NCBI GenBank assembly: GCA_030248065.1
Contig: JASAMV010006942.1
Coordinates: forward strand, 26,447-90,446
Source of the DNA: Rhynchonema sp. JSB1_4
Taxonomy: Eukaryota > Nematoda > Chromadorea > Monhysterida > Xyalidae
DNA: 64,000 bases
Direction of reading: 5' to 3'
Shown: positions 11,356 to 22,629 of the stretch, piece by piece
Layout of the letters: the number at the start of each line of letters is the position of its first letter
Position numbering within the stretch: the first letter of the stretch is position 1
The notes under the pieces: model-generated
Database searches by the model: none
Seen by the model: only the letters and a program-made list of their open reading frames with translations
Told to the model about the DNA's origin: nothing
Made by a program: the position numbers and the translations under genes

Positions 11356-13167
11356 GTTACCTTTCACCACGGTAGCTCCAACACAGTCAGCATACATAGC
11401 TACCGTAACCCATATCATGTTTTGGTTTCTCCCCCTCCCATCCCCTCACCCTCCCCCAGGGGTTGCATGGTTACCGCTTAGGCTGCGATTAGATAAACGC
11501 GGAAAGGTAAATTTCTGCATTCCGCATTCCGCGTTTATCAGCTCACCTTTGCGGAATTTTAAATTTCTGCAATGCTTTTGCTTGAACATCTCAGTTGCTG
11601 TTTGCGTCATTATAACACGCAACATTTGAGGCAGGCCTGTGCCGATGTATGATTTTTTCTGGCAAAATCTTACCCGAACAGGGAGTGCCCTGATGGGATT
11701 TTTCAAGGATGCGATTTTAAAATCTGAATAATTCCGTGTGCATGACAACGCTCAAGGTATTGTGCGAACAAATCCGTGCCTAGACGTTTGCATGGTGTAA
11801 AATGTCGTGCATTCGTCACAAAAACACAAATACACGATTGCATGATTGAGGGACACATAAATGTGCAATCATAGCCTAGATAGACGCTAATCTGCAGGGT
11901 TCCGCATATTTGGGCCACCCTACATATATGCACACTGGTGAAGCTACCCACCATAGTTTTCAACATAAAGCCCCGGGGGTTCTAAGCGGAAACTTGTGCG
12001 TGCCAGGCGGCTGATTTTCCACGAAAAAAAATTTTGCTCGCGCAATATCAAAGAAAACGTGAAACCCAACCCCCGCCTAAACCGGACAAATAGAAGGCTA
12101 ATGCCCAGTTTGTAGTATCTTATGTGAATAAAATTTTTTATCATGCCCTATGATCTGCACGCGTGGTTTCTCGGACCCTTCCGCAAGACCGTGTGTGGTG
12201 CGATTTACCTGGGTCCTTCCCCTTCGTCTGTTACGAATGTGAGTCGCTCCCTACCTCACTCAGTTAAAAAAATTATTTACAAAATTTAAAAAAAAACCCA
12301 AAACTAAAATATTTTTTAAAGAAAAGTGAGAGAGAAAAACATCGCTGGCATGCATTTATTTGTTTTTACATGTACACTTCGAGCACATGCATTATTTCAC
12401 GCGCAGTGGCATATTCTAAAGCTAGCAGTGTTTAGGAACAAACGATAGCGTGCGTGCATGTGTGTTTTCAATGCGCGGGTGAAGCAACACGGTTTGAGCA
12501 GAACACGTTTTTTTCTGAACACCTGTATTTAGTTTTACGCGTCATGTACTGTATATGCAATATGAAAGTTTAAAACTTCGCCATCAACTCTTGTTTCGGC
12601 GTAGGCGACTGTGGAATAATATATGCAGCATGTGAATATATTTTGCATGCGGATATTGATGATAAATAATATGTGACGCTTTAATGAAATGCTCACGGTC
12701 GCCACGAATTACGCGCATGTGTGAAGCTGAAGATAACGAAACCATTCCCGATAACAACCTGAATAGCCAAACAAACGACATGTGAATTAAAGACAACGCT
12801 TCTATGTACCTGCAAGCATTTGCGTCACACGCACGCTTTTTTCGTGCAAATCGCTGCTATAACCTCGTCTTGATTTATAATCAGTGTAAACCAGTCGCAT
12901 AACAGCGATTGCGCAGCCATACATAATACTGGCCATTTAAAACCGAAAAGAAATGTCAATACATCAAAGCCATGCGTCGTTGTAACTTGCATACGTTCAG
13001 CTGCAATTTGTTTCGCAATTCTCGGTATAAAAAGTAAAATTGCCGATTTGTGTTGTGTGTACAGAATTGGTGAAATTTTGTTATTTTTCTGCCTGATAAA
13101 TACCCAGAAATAAACCATTTTGTTTGCTACTGGTTTTCGCCGTAATATTTGGCTAGCGTATTTCCTC
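11356..13167. other. Non-coding stretch, no recognised gene
   Basis: A small hairpin with AAACGCGGAAAGGTAAATTTC and its partner lies at 11495-11560. AT-rich tracts lie at 12260-12330. Otherwise I see no gene, RNA or repeat I can name. Short open frames here have no recognisable motif. Confidence 0.5.
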
Positions 13168-13170
13168 TCA

Positions 13171-13522
13171 GGGCGGCCTTACGTAAAAGTAGGAAATATA
13201 GGAAATCCTTCACGTGTCAAAACAATTTTTTCAGCAAATTTGAGACGAAACAGGAAATTTGAAGTTGGAAATATTTCCTATCTTCTATTTCCTACATTGT
13301 TTTTTTCGAAACTAGAAAATTGGAAATAGAAATGCTTGGCACAATCAGCAGAACCAAACGGGCAACACAGCTCAACAAAATGTTTTGACAAAGTTGCGTG
13401 CATGTGTACAATCCGTGATTGGCTAATAAATGTTCCGCCAGTTGTGCTAAAAGTAGGCTTGTCTATGGTGTCGGGACACGGTGACAGAATTTCATATTTC
13501 CTGGTTTTACGTAAGGCCGCCC
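13171..13522. mobile_element. PIF/Harbinger-like fold-back MITE
   Basis: Inverted ends GGGCGGCCTTACGTAAAA / TTTTACGTAAGGCCGCCC flank 352 bp of non-coding DNA rich in GGAAATA and TATTTCC. Flanking trinucleotides are TCA (left) and TTA (right), compatible with a mutated TTA duplication. Terminal GGGC and a 3-bp TTA target resemble PIF/Harbinger elements. Confidence 0.65.
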
Positions 13523-13539
13523 TTACAGAAGCACTGGGC

Positions 13540-13890
13540 TTCTATTTTATCGGCCACCCTCTCACCCCGGGGCTTCTTTTGGGAGGGGGCTTCTATTTTT
13601 TTCAGCGACGTTTTAGCTCCGTACCTCATGACAAAAATCCCCAATAAGGAAGCAAATATCGAACATGTAGGTATGAGAAGCGAAATATACCTGTGAAGTT
13701 CGAAAAAAATAGCGTTTTTCACGGCACAAGGTCATTTGTTACACAATCAGTAGCAGACAAGTGCTTTGCACATCACTGACTGTCAGTTTTGATAAACAAC
13801 ATTGGGTGATTTCCATTGGGAGGAGCTTCTATTTGTGTTCGAGGCATGCCATACCCGGGGCTTCTATTGGAGTGGGGGCTTCAATCAGAG
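13540..13890 (+). repeat. GGGCTTCTATT-type direct repeats
   Basis: Four to five copies of GGGCTTCTATTTT or GGAGCTTCTATTTG lie at 13545, 13570, 13590, 13825 and 13860, interleaved with CCCCGGGGCTTCT. They resemble the GGGGCTCTATTAATTCAC units of the family at 48.18 kb, but homology is uncertain. Confidence 0.45.
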
Positions 13891-14004
13891 AAAATTAGCG
13901 GTATATCGGTCTCCATAATGTACCCGTTATGGCGCATTCCTTGTTCTCTCCGAGCACACAAATGCGCAAAACAATTCATTTCAGCGACCTTTTTGTCAAT
14001 CAGG

Positions 14005-14187
14005 ATGATGACCGCCATTTTGACCTTGATCGTTTTGAGCGTTGTTTTGCCGTCAAGCGTCACCGCCAACCCGTGCCGTGGTGCTTTGGATTGCTTGACC
14101 GTTCGTAAGTCCAACTTCAACGTCTTAACTCGTTATGGAAATTGCGGCACATATTGCAGTACTGCAGATATATTGGTCGCACAATGA
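14005..14187 (+). pseudogene. Signal-peptide-bearing Cys-rich ORF broken by a MITE
   Basis: ATG at 14005 or 14008 opens MMTAILTLIVLSVVLPSSVT, a classic signal peptide with a probable cleavage after VTA. About 30 residues of Cys-rich sequence follow (NPCRGALDC, YGNCGTYC). The frame ends in LVAQ-stop, and these residues are encoded by the left end of the MITE at 14173. After the MITE, the same frame stays open to about 14628 with three more cysteines, so the insertion may have split one reading frame. The family is unknown. The piece could also be a first exon of a spliced gene or a chance ORF. Confidence 0.4.
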
Positions 14188-14447
14188 CTTTATAAGAATT
14201 GGTCAATTTTTTTTCTGAATCGCAAAGAGGGAAAGTGACGGGGCAGTGACGTTGCGTTGCGCGATCGCACACAAAACATGCAGTCACCAAAATGTTTCAG
14301 ACCCGCAGCAACGTGGGTTCTCTGCTGGATTATTTTCAGGTGAAAATGTTTTGTGAGAATCACAAATAGCATACAGTAGTTAAGAGTGACTGAACGCGAA
14401 AATCAGGATTGATTTGATGAATTCTTATATGGTCATTGTGCGACCAA
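14173..14447. mobile_element. MITE-A (TA-duplicating)
   Basis: Ends TTGGTCGCACAATGACTT and GTCATTGTGCGACCAA, 275 bp, with TA on both sides (14171-14172, 14448-14449). AATGTTTC lies at 14291-14298, near the centre. TA duplications for this family are proved by empty sites elsewhere in the window (see 35113 and 39417). It interrupts the signal-peptide ORF above. Confidence 0.9.
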
Positions 14448-14584
14448 TACCAGTATTTTTGCGATGATGGGGAAGTTTTGCCTTTGGCCAAGTGTGGCCA
14501 AGCCCGTGGCGTACGTACATAGAGCAGAGCCTGCCTTCAAACTCGATACGGCCAAATGTCACATCTGCAACTTGCATCAAAAAT

Positions 14585-14675
14585 GGATTTCATCAGATTT
14601 CAGATCTCAGGATTTCAGATCATAGATCATGATCATATCATCATCATCAAAGGTCATTAGATCATAGATCATAAA
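14585..14675 (+). repeat. ATCATAGATCAT simple-sequence-like tract
   Basis: Repeated CAGATTTCAGATC, ATCATAGATCAT and ATCATCATC words. A degenerate microsatellite. Confidence 0.75.
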
Positions 14676-14780
14676 CGGAACGTGTCAAACTTGCAAACAG
14701 AATTCGTGGGATACAGACTGCGATGAAACAGTGAAAACAGTATTCCAGAGGAGAAGACCAAAACGTTGCGCTTCAGTTTA

Positions 14781-15442
14781 GGGCGCGGCCAGGTAGATGC
14801 GGACTGCGGACTGCGGACATTGAAAAAAAACTATGTCCAATGTCCGCAGTCCGCATCTACCTGGCCGCACTTGCGGACTGCGGACTGCGGACATTGAAAA
14901 AAAACTATGTCCAATGTCCGCAGTCCGCAGTCCGCATCTACCTGGCCGCACTTGCGGACTGCGGTTTGCGGACAATCGAAACATTTTTTGATTGTGTTTG
15001 CTGGTGCGATATACAACTGCAGGGTTGTGAATATATTGCAATGTGGAATCCTACCCTGTTGCCTGCCATTCAATACCATGAAACATTCTAACGTGTGTGT
15101 CCTTATTCTGTGTTTGCTGTGTGTGATACGTGGCAGCCGTCAGTTGTGTGTGTGCGTGTAGTTTGGCTGTCGAGTCGATTATTGTGAGTTGGCAGATATT
15201 ACATGGATGTTTCAGGCAACAGCAGAAGACAACACAGTATTATGCACGGTGTGGAAGTTTGCATATTTACAACCCTGTAGTTGTATGCTTACTGGCAAAC
15301 ACAATCAAAGAAATGTTTCGATTGTCCGCAAACCGCAGTCCGCAAGTGCGGCCAGGTGGGTGCGGACTGCGGACTGCGGACATTGGACATAGTTTTTTTT
15401 CAATGTTCGCAGTCCGCAGTCCGCATCTACCTGGCCGCGCCC
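14781..15442. mobile_element. Harbinger-like fold-back of TGCGGAC hairpins
   Basis: Ends GGGCGCGGCCAGGTAGATGC and its complement, with TTA on both sides (14778-14780, 15443-15445). Inside, the block TGCGGACTGCGGACATTG is repeated as head-to-head hairpins on both arms. GAAACATT/AATGTTTC occur at 14978, 15080 and 15312, at the inner ends of the arms. The non-coding interior carries several overlapping short frames only. Confidence 0.85.
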
Positions 15443-15656
15443 TTAGACCCGACAAACTGGGCAAGCGCCAAAGAGTACAGCACTTGAAAAGCTGGGTCAG
15501 AAATGAAATACATAACAAAATATCAACGCAATCACAAAATGCGTGGCGGACAAAACAGTGGTGAAAAAAAACAGCGGGGCGGGGGCAAAAACAGCGTTTT
15601 TTTTTGAAAAAAAAAACAGCGGCCACTCAAAGAGATGTGTGATTTTGGAGGACAAA

Positions 15657-15700
15657 GACCTAAACAGAAGCCTAATCCCAAGCCTAAGCCTAAGGCCCAA
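15657..15700 (-). repeat. Interstitial GCCTAA (inverse TTAGGC) repeats
   Basis: ACCTAAACAGAAGCCTAATC followed by CCAAGCCTAAGCCTAAGGCC gives four or five nematode telomere units on the minus strand, opposite in orientation to the array at 10928-10978. Confidence 0.8.
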
Positions 15701-16067
15701 ATACTAGCTTAAAAATAAACAGCGGTCGCTCGCTTTTTCCGCCGCTGTTTTATCCGTACCGGCTCAAGAGGTATAGGCAATAATCCATCGGCTCATGGCA
15801 CTTTTTATACATATGTATGTATTACAGACAGCGCATGCAGCAGCAGCAGCACACGCCATTTTCTTAACAAAAAAATACACTTTGAGCGAGTGTCATACTT
15901 TGATGACCGCTTTTTAGTTTACTCTGTTTTCGTTAGCTGCTCGACATAGCACTATTCTGCATAGTTGCAAAATTTGGCAATGTTTCAACGGGTAACTGCA
16001 CAGACAGAATAGATGCATTCATTGACGGCAGTAATGTAGCATGCAGCCTGTGTGTGTGGAGTGCCAT

Positions 16068-16262
16068 GAGCTGGCGGATTGCCTGTATAGGCAAACAACG
16101 CCAACACGAGCCCGATTTCGGAGGTGGTGAACTTGCAAAACGCAAAGAAAGAGAAAATCGTCATGATCCACGCTGTGGAACACAACGTGTAACGTTTCCC
16201 AAATCAGCAGCCACGTCTGAATGTTTCACTATTTTGCCAGCTCCGAAATCGGGCTCGTGTTG
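16068..16262. repeat. Fold-back element (CCAACACGAGCCCGATTTCG arms)
   Basis: The left arm CCAACACGAGCCCGATTTCG is mirrored by CGAAATCGGGCTCGTGTTG at 16244-16262. AATGTTTC lies at 16220-16227. A second copy in the opposite order lies at 24278-24476, with GAAACATT at 24329-24336. Confidence 0.8.
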
Positions 16263-16454
16263 ACGTAGTGTGTTACTTTACTTAGTGTCAATCAACACAG
16301 CCAGATTTGAATGTTTTCAGCCCGCTCGGAGCTGCGTGAGTGTTTGCGAAACGTCAGCCAATCATGCACCACCAGTGAATCCCCGCCTCCAGGACATTAC
16401 GGTGAGCTGTGTCCATTAATCTATTATAGCATATATTATATACAACAACATGTA

Positions 16455-16727
16455 TTGGTCGCACAATGACTTTATAAGAATTGGTCAAATTTTTTTCCTG
16501 AATCGTAAAGAGGGAAAGTGACGGGGCAATGACGTTGCGTTGCGTGATCGCACACAAAGCATGTAGTAAAGAGAATGTTTCAGACCTGCGCCAACGTGGT
16601 TGATCTGCTGGATTATCTTCAGATGAAAATGTTTTGTGAGAATAACAAATAGCACAGTGGTTAAGAGTGACTGAACGTGAAAATCAGGATTGATTTGATG
16701 AATTCTTATAGTCATTGTGCGACCCAT
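16455..16727. mobile_element. MITE-A
   Basis: Ends TTGGTCGCACAATGAC and GTCATTGTGCGACCCA, with TA on both sides. AATGTTTC at 16574-16581 is close to the centre. It sits against the palindromic family Q at 16806-17089, and the same pair recurs at both inner arms of the 56.25-kb palindrome. Confidence 0.9.
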
Positions 16728-16805
16728 ATACAAATGTTTGAAGTGCGCGATGTTCTCTCTGTGGTTGTGGTCGATTTGATACATGACCGTCGTGAGAGTT
16801 ATGAC

Positions 16806-17089
16806 ACGCGTTACCACATAAACAACAATTTACTTGCAACGTTTCGCCAGCTTCAAGCGGGCTTCTTCAGGCAATACAACAAAAATATTTTTGGTCATTT
16901 TTTTGTTCGCTTGCTTGCTTTGCTGTGCGTGCCTTCTTGTTTTCAGTAACTTGTGTTTGGTAATTTTCAACAATCCTTTGAACTTTCAAGTTGCGTTTCT
17001 CTTTTTCAGTGTTTGTTGTATTGCCTGAAGAAGCCCGCTTGAAGCTGGGAAACGTTGCAAATAAATTGCTGTTTATGTGGTAACGCGTG
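16806..17089. repeat. Inverted-repeat family Q with hammerhead-like core in each arm
   Basis: The arm CGCGTTACCACATAAAC ... GCAACGTTTCGCCAGC ... CTTCTTCAGGCAATACAAC is mirrored at the right. Each arm, read outwards from the centre, contains CTGAAGA, a stem of GCC...GGC type, then GAAAC. That is the order of the hammerhead ribozyme core CUGANGA / stem II / GAAA. The spacer contains TGTTTTCAGTAACTTGTG. Further copies lie at 55060-55355 and 57095-57400. Confidence 0.75.
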
Positions 17090-17323
17090 TCTAGCGTTGC
17101 CCACCAATTTCGTCCAGTTGTTAATTTATTTGGTGCCGGGGAATAGATTTTACGCTGGTCAAAATTTGTGCACCCCCTCTATCGCTAAATATACAGCTCA
17201 TCAGCTAAAATTTATATTAGCTCTATATTAGCAATTGGTGAGCAGTTTGGTCTTAGCAAAACAAATATTTTATAAACGCCTTGGCTCTATTTTAGAATTA
17301 TATTCAGTGTTTTTTGGCACGAC

Positions 17324-17785
17324 CAGGGTTGGGCAAAAAAACGACGTTTTTTAAAAAAAAACGCCTGGGTCGTCTTTAGTTTTTTTATTAGATTTTTCAG
17401 GGAAAGTACCCTGATTATCAAGTAAAAAAATTTTTGTCCCATTTTTTCAAAAAATTTTCGACCAATTTTTACTTTGTCGAGATACGTCAGTATACGGGGT
17501 TTGACTTTCAATGATGACCCAGGCCAAAGTTGGTCCCATGATGCGGGTCTGATATGGGATCTTAACAACTCGCTAGAAAAGGGTTGAAACCCGTTTATTT
17601 TGCCTCAGAACACATAGAATTACTTCATTTAACCACTTTTTCTTCCCGACATGAGCGTTTTCCAATTTTTTTGGGGGCATATTTTGGTCATCTGGGCGTT
17701 TTAAAAAAAAACATTTTTTTATTTTAAAAAACGTTTTAAAAAAACGATTTTTTTTGAGAAAAAAAACGTTTTTTGCCCAACCCTG
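17324..17785. mobile_element. hAT-like MITE
   Basis: Ends CAGGGTTGGGCAAAAAAACG and CGTTTTTTGCCCAACCCTG. Flanking 8-mers GGCACGAC and GGAACGAC differ at one base, as expected of an 8-bp hAT target duplication. The interior has poly-A/T arms and a shared core (TTTGTCGAGATAC, GGTCATCTGGGCG), and no ORF. Confidence 0.9.
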
Positions 17786-18364
17786 GGAACGACCACAGCT
17801 CGCGCTATTTTGCCAAAACCACGTGCATTTTCGAAAAAAATAATTTTCCGTTGTTTTTTTGGGCCACATAGACAACACACAGAGCTTTTATGTAAAGCAG
17901 GCATAAAAGCCCGTTTATCACGCCATTCAAGCGATCAATGGTTGGTTTCCCACCTCTGATAAGTTTCGAGGAAAGCTCGCTCAACTGTGGTGAGCAGTGT
18001 TGTTAAAAAAAACAGTGGTTAACTAAAAAAATCTAAAATTTTTTTTTGAAGAGCCAGATATTCTGTTTTTTTTAATTAAAAACACGAGTTTTTCGGAAAG
18101 ATAAAATTGCCTAATTCTTCCAAAATGGCCTTTTTGAGGCATAAATTTTAGAAATTTTTTTCTAAGTTGGGTCAAATTTCCCAAAATCGTGCCTGCGGCG
18201 CTTAGTTTGACCGCCAGAATGACTCATAAAGAAGTGATGGACCTCAGTTATTTTTAAATGATAAGTCAGTCCATGCTTCTTCGGCACCATAGTTTTCTAT
18301 ATTGTAGCTCCACCAATCTGTGAAACGGTTACGCAGAACGTATAGAAACTAATAGACACCAGTG
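17786..18364. other. Dispersed-repeat tail plus left end of the 22.6-kb inverted repeat
   Basis: 17794-18000 matches the dispersed family W also present at 49275-49605 and 62940-63240 (ACCACAGCTCGCGCTATTTTG, AAGCTCGCTCAACTGTGGTG). 18178-18364 is the inverted counterpart of 26707-26895. No gene. Confidence 0.7.
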
Positions 18365-18677
18365 TATAGTCTGTTGATTATATTTCGACATAGTGTATAA
18401 GCCCCATTCAGCGATGTTTGGAGCGGGTTGGGTCGACGCCATTCTAAATGAATGTTTCAAGCATTGCTAATTCAGGCAAAAGACCGATTGAACATTGCTT
18501 GCCGCGTGGCGTAAAAACACGTGCCCTGTCATCGCACAACACCAATAATGTTCAATGGCTCTGCGAATGAGTTGGCAATGCCTGAAACATTCATTTAGAA
18601 TGGCGCCGACCCAGCCCGCTCCAAACATCGCTGAATGGGGCTTATACACTATGTCGAAATATAATCAACAGACTATA
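18365..18677. repeat. Fold-back family R
   Basis: The arms begin TAGTCTGTTGATTATATTTC then GACATAGTGTATAAG, and mirror perfectly at 18620-18677. AATGTTTC (18451) and GAAACATT (18584) lie at the inner arm ends. Other copies are at 52380-52505 and 59996-60124. A split copy is at 36303-36480 plus 40545-40660. Confidence 0.9.
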
Positions 18678-18899
18678 CATACATACATGCTTACGTACAT
18701 ATGCTGGCGCAGGATCATGAACGGAAATTTTTCATTTCAATCAGTCTCTTGAGAGCATCATTCACAGGCGCTCTATTTGGAGAATTCAAGTACCGCGGAA
18801 CGCCAAGTACGTCCCCAGGGGAATTATCTTGGGATTCACTTCGAATATGAGGTTTCAATCAATTTCCCAAATAACCCCGCACTTTGTATAAACATGTGA

Positions 18900-19256
18900 C
18901 ACAGGAATAAAAATGTCTGCAGATGCGGCGCGCTTATTCAGAACAACAAATTTGTTTCCAATGGTGTCTTATTGGAGTAGCATATTCGGCATTCTCCGGT
19001 ACATCATTCCTTTTATCAGAACTTTACCAGCTGCAATACAGAAACGGTAATCGTATCCTATCGTCGTTGAATCATTATCATCTATGTTTGGCACATGAAA
19101 TTTAGTATTCTGCGACAATCTACGCAGTTAGTCGCCACCACGCCCGCGTGATATTTATACTTCCGACAAACTCTGATAAATAAATAGTCGTGTCTGGTGC
19201 ACGTCACGTTCAGATCCTGCTAGAATAACCGAATCGCCTTCGTACATGCGTTGAAG
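18900..19256 (-). repeat. Family H dispersed repeat, copy 1
   Basis: On the minus strand it contains a conserved reading frame (RMYEGDSVILAGSERDV) shared with 26105-26260 (+), 50830-50994 (+) and 61521-61680 (-). In this copy the frame is broken by a 1-bp deletion after SERDV. It is the mirror partner of the 26.1-kb copy in the inverted repeat. Confidence 0.65.
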
Positions 19257-19504
19257 GGGTCACGTGACGAAAAATTTTGAGTTTTCAAAAATTGTTGTGT
19301 AGCACCTCCATTTCACCTGAAACGGCGTTTGCGCTACTGTTTCTGGTTAAAAAAATTTCACAAAATTTTTTTTGTGTTTTTTTTTTTAAACAGTGCTCCA
19401 ATAAATTTTTTTTCAACCCTGGTGGTGAGCCTCAACTTTCTTGCCTTTTGCTGGGGATCCCAAGCACACGCTGATATATACAGTAGGGCACGATATATAG
19501 CAGA

Positions 19505-19720
19505 AACATAATTGTTGTTAATTACGTGCAAATCTAGGTTGGTTCTTCTGCATCCTGGGAGGCACGTGTAATAAATGAATTTTACACAAAATTCATAATT
19601 TCAGCAAATATTCGTTTCCGTCATATTTATAGCCTATCTACAGTTGGGTAGGAATCGTGGCTTTTGATGTCCGATAAAGCCCCAACGTTATTGTTGTTTA
19701 TCGATCAAAATCCAAGTTTC
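19505..19720 (-). repeat. Family G dispersed repeat
   Basis: It contains CCCCAACGTTATTGTTGTTT and TTCGTTTCCGTCATATTT. Copies lie at 22765-22900, 31310-31495, 48898-49090 and 63430-63640 in varying orientation. Here and at 22.77 kb it brackets fold-back family F. Non-coding. Confidence 0.75.
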
Positions 19721-22629
19721 TACAGTATTTTCTCCTTCAACGTTGTACTTTAATATTTTTTCAGCTGAAAAAATATTTTTGTAATCGCTGTGCTTTGCAT
19801 AGGAGCATTGATTTTTTCATATTGAAAGATTAAAAAATATTACAAAATGCAGGGTGCGCGCTTGGTACTTAAGGCGGACGCGCGCGGAACGCTTTTTTTC
19901 AGCTGAAAAAAGATTAAAAAAGATTACAAAACCGAGAGCGACTTTTTCATTTTTTCGTATTTTATGCATACTTTTTGAACTTAAGAGCGTGGGGGAATAG
20001 TAACAGATAGGTGTCAATGGAATAGGGTTCACAAATCGAAAAAACTGGATTTCGCTCATATTGCACAAAAAGTTGACCACTACATTTACTAAGACACATA
20101 CAAAATTTTGGTTCCAAACTCCAAAGCATTAAATAGTTATGGGCGCATTTAACGGGGCAGGTCGAAGATTTCTTGAAATTCCAAAAATGTACCACGTTTA
20201 TGTTGATGAGGCTGTCATTTGTTTTAGATCGGATGCTATTTAATGAAAATAACACATAATAGTCAATTTTTTATCTACTTTTCAACCATGTAAAAATAAA
20301 GGCAAAAATTCGTTGCATTTTCTCTTCCTTTCAGTTTTTCAAAAATCAGCTCCGAAATTTAGTGCATATCAAAAACAACCAATTTTAAAAAAGTCCTCAC
20401 CGACGAATTCTTTCTATTTGGTCTCAAAATGTGCGCCATAAAATTCTGATATTGGTTTATAAATCTGGTTTGTGACAAATTTGAATATCTCCTGAAAAAT
20501 TTAGATAAAGAACAATTTTTTATTTTTTTCTCACTTTTTTGTCTTTTTCTTTGCACGGATTCACATTGGAGAAACGACCGATGTGGGTGTCACGAACGGA
20601 AACAAGATGCTTGTCAATGTAGTCTGAAAGTAAACAGCTTGTTCATGACACATGACAAGCTATCAAAATGGATACAAGTTCAGAAATGCAAGCTATTTGG
20701 CACCGGCCGTGATTGGCAAAAATTCGCTGCAACCTGTCACTTGATGCATCACACGAGGTGAGCAACAAGGAACAACAACACACATTATACAAGCAGTCAA
20801 CACACACATTATAGCTGCAACACAACACGTTTTATGTAAATGGCAGAACACACATGCGCACGCGCAGTTACATTTATGTAACACATTAAGGCAAGCCAGC
20901 GGCTGGATCGCATAGCGCAATCGGTTAGGCGCAGCATTGAACATGCGTGCGTGTGTCTGTCGCACAGGTTCAAACCCTGTAGCGAGTCTTTTTTGCGTCG
21001 CGTTTTTTGGGTGAACGTTTTACCATTATTCCTTTTTATTTCGTAACTTGATGCAATGCAAAAACATTTAGAAATAGGCAAGAGTTGAAACAAACGAATA
21101 GGAATTCACAGATTGCCGCATTTTCCTAACAAACGGTTGCCTTGAAAAGCACATAAATTGAAGCTCTCTCGTGGTATTTACAGTTAAGAAACACATATGT
21201 AGGTTTCAGCAGCATACACATCAGAACTAATATTTGGCAATCACATGCATCAATTTTTACATTTATTCCATCATTCAATTGAGCTGCGCACCACGATAAA
21301 ACAAGAAAGAAAATAAAACGACGAAATTTTTTTGCTTCATACTAACATAAATTGTCGACAATATTCAAATTTGTCACAAACCAGATTTATACGCCAAGAC
21401 CAGAATTTTATGGCGCAAATTTTGAGACCAAATAGAAAGAATTCGTCGGTGAGGACTTTTTTAAAATTGGGTGTTTCTGAGAAGCACTCGTTTTTTTGAC
21501 ATTTTTTAAAAAAATGCAATGGAAGAGAAAACATCCAATATCGTGCAACTATTTTTGCGCAGCTGAAAAGCGGACAAAAAACTGCTATATGTGTGCAAAT
21601 TTCAGCGCCGAATGTAGTTTATCGGCTGAGATCCAATTGGATTGACGTTTATTTTTTCAGCATTTTTCATTTTTAAAATTTCCCAAAAAATGCAAACCGA
21701 GCACCTTTAAATTGAAATTACTGAAAGTATACTTATATTTGGAACGCCAAACTTGGTGAGCATTCCTAAATATGTTGTGGCATTGATTTCCCATCAAAAA
21801 AACCATATCCAAAATTTCAGTTTTGTGAACCGTACTTTGCGATTCTTACCACCCCACGCTTTTAAATTGGTGTTTCAATTGCAAAGTGACTGGTATAAAG
21901 CAAGTCACGAAACAACTTTGGGTGTCCCAAAAAAACTTCGGACGAATGAATGTGCAAATTCTGGGGAATAAGACTATCTAAACTTGACCAAAAACAACGT
22001 GGTGGTCCGACGTTGTTCTAAATTCAATCTGACCGGTCAAGTTTTGCATTTTGTGAGTGATCTCAGTGGTTTAAAAACTTGATTGGCCGATTTCTTGAGT
22101 GTTATTTATGATGCTAACGTTATGCTCATTGAAATATTATGAATGTTATGATCGACGTAATCACGGCGAATTGGATCACGATTCAGGAAAGAGTGATTTA
22201 TACCCAAGATTTTTGTGCATGACATGCGACCCTTTTGTTTTGGTCAAAGTTTAGATCATGTTATTTCCCAGAACTTGCACATTCATTCGTCCGAATTTTT
22301 TTGAGACACTCACTGTTGTTTCATCACTTACTTTACACCAGTCACTTTGCAATTGAAACATCAATTTAAGTTTAAAAAACATGCATAAAATGCAAAAAAA
22401 ATGATAACGTCGCTCTCGGTTTTTTAATATTTTTTAATCTTTTTTCAGCTGAAAAAAGCGCTCCACGCGCATCCGCCTTAAGTACCAAGCGCGCACCCAG
22501 CATTTTGTAATATTTTTTAATCTTTCGAGATGAAAAAATCAATGCTCCTATGCAAAGCACAGCGATTACAAAAATATTTTTTCAGCTGAAAAAATATTAA
22601 AGTACAACGTTGAAGGAGAAAATACTGTA
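19721..22629. mobile_element. 2.9-kb fold-back, family F
   Basis: Inverted ends TACAGTATTTTCTCCTTCAA then CGTTGTACTTTAATATT, followed by the self-complementary TTTTTTCAGCTGAAAAAA. The same is mirrored at 22560-22629. Sub-terminal arms include ATGCTCCTATGCAAAGCACA. A 1.0-kb relative sits at 55727-56726. The middle carries inverted copies of GACCAAATAGAAAGAATTCG (20400s and 21430s), a tRNA-like relic, and no recognisable protein. Confidence 0.8.
20905..20994 (+). pseudogene. tRNA-like Pol III sequence with T-run terminator
   Basis: A box TAGCGCAATCGGTTAGGCG (20913-20931) and B box GGTTCAAACCC (20967-20977). The D stem GCGC/GCGC and the T stem ACAGG/CCTGT pair, and a TTTTTT terminator follows at 20989-20994. 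The acceptor stem has two mismatches, and the segment between the D and T arms is about 8 nt too long without a good anticodon stem. A tRNA relic, or the head of a SINE. Confidence 0.6.
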
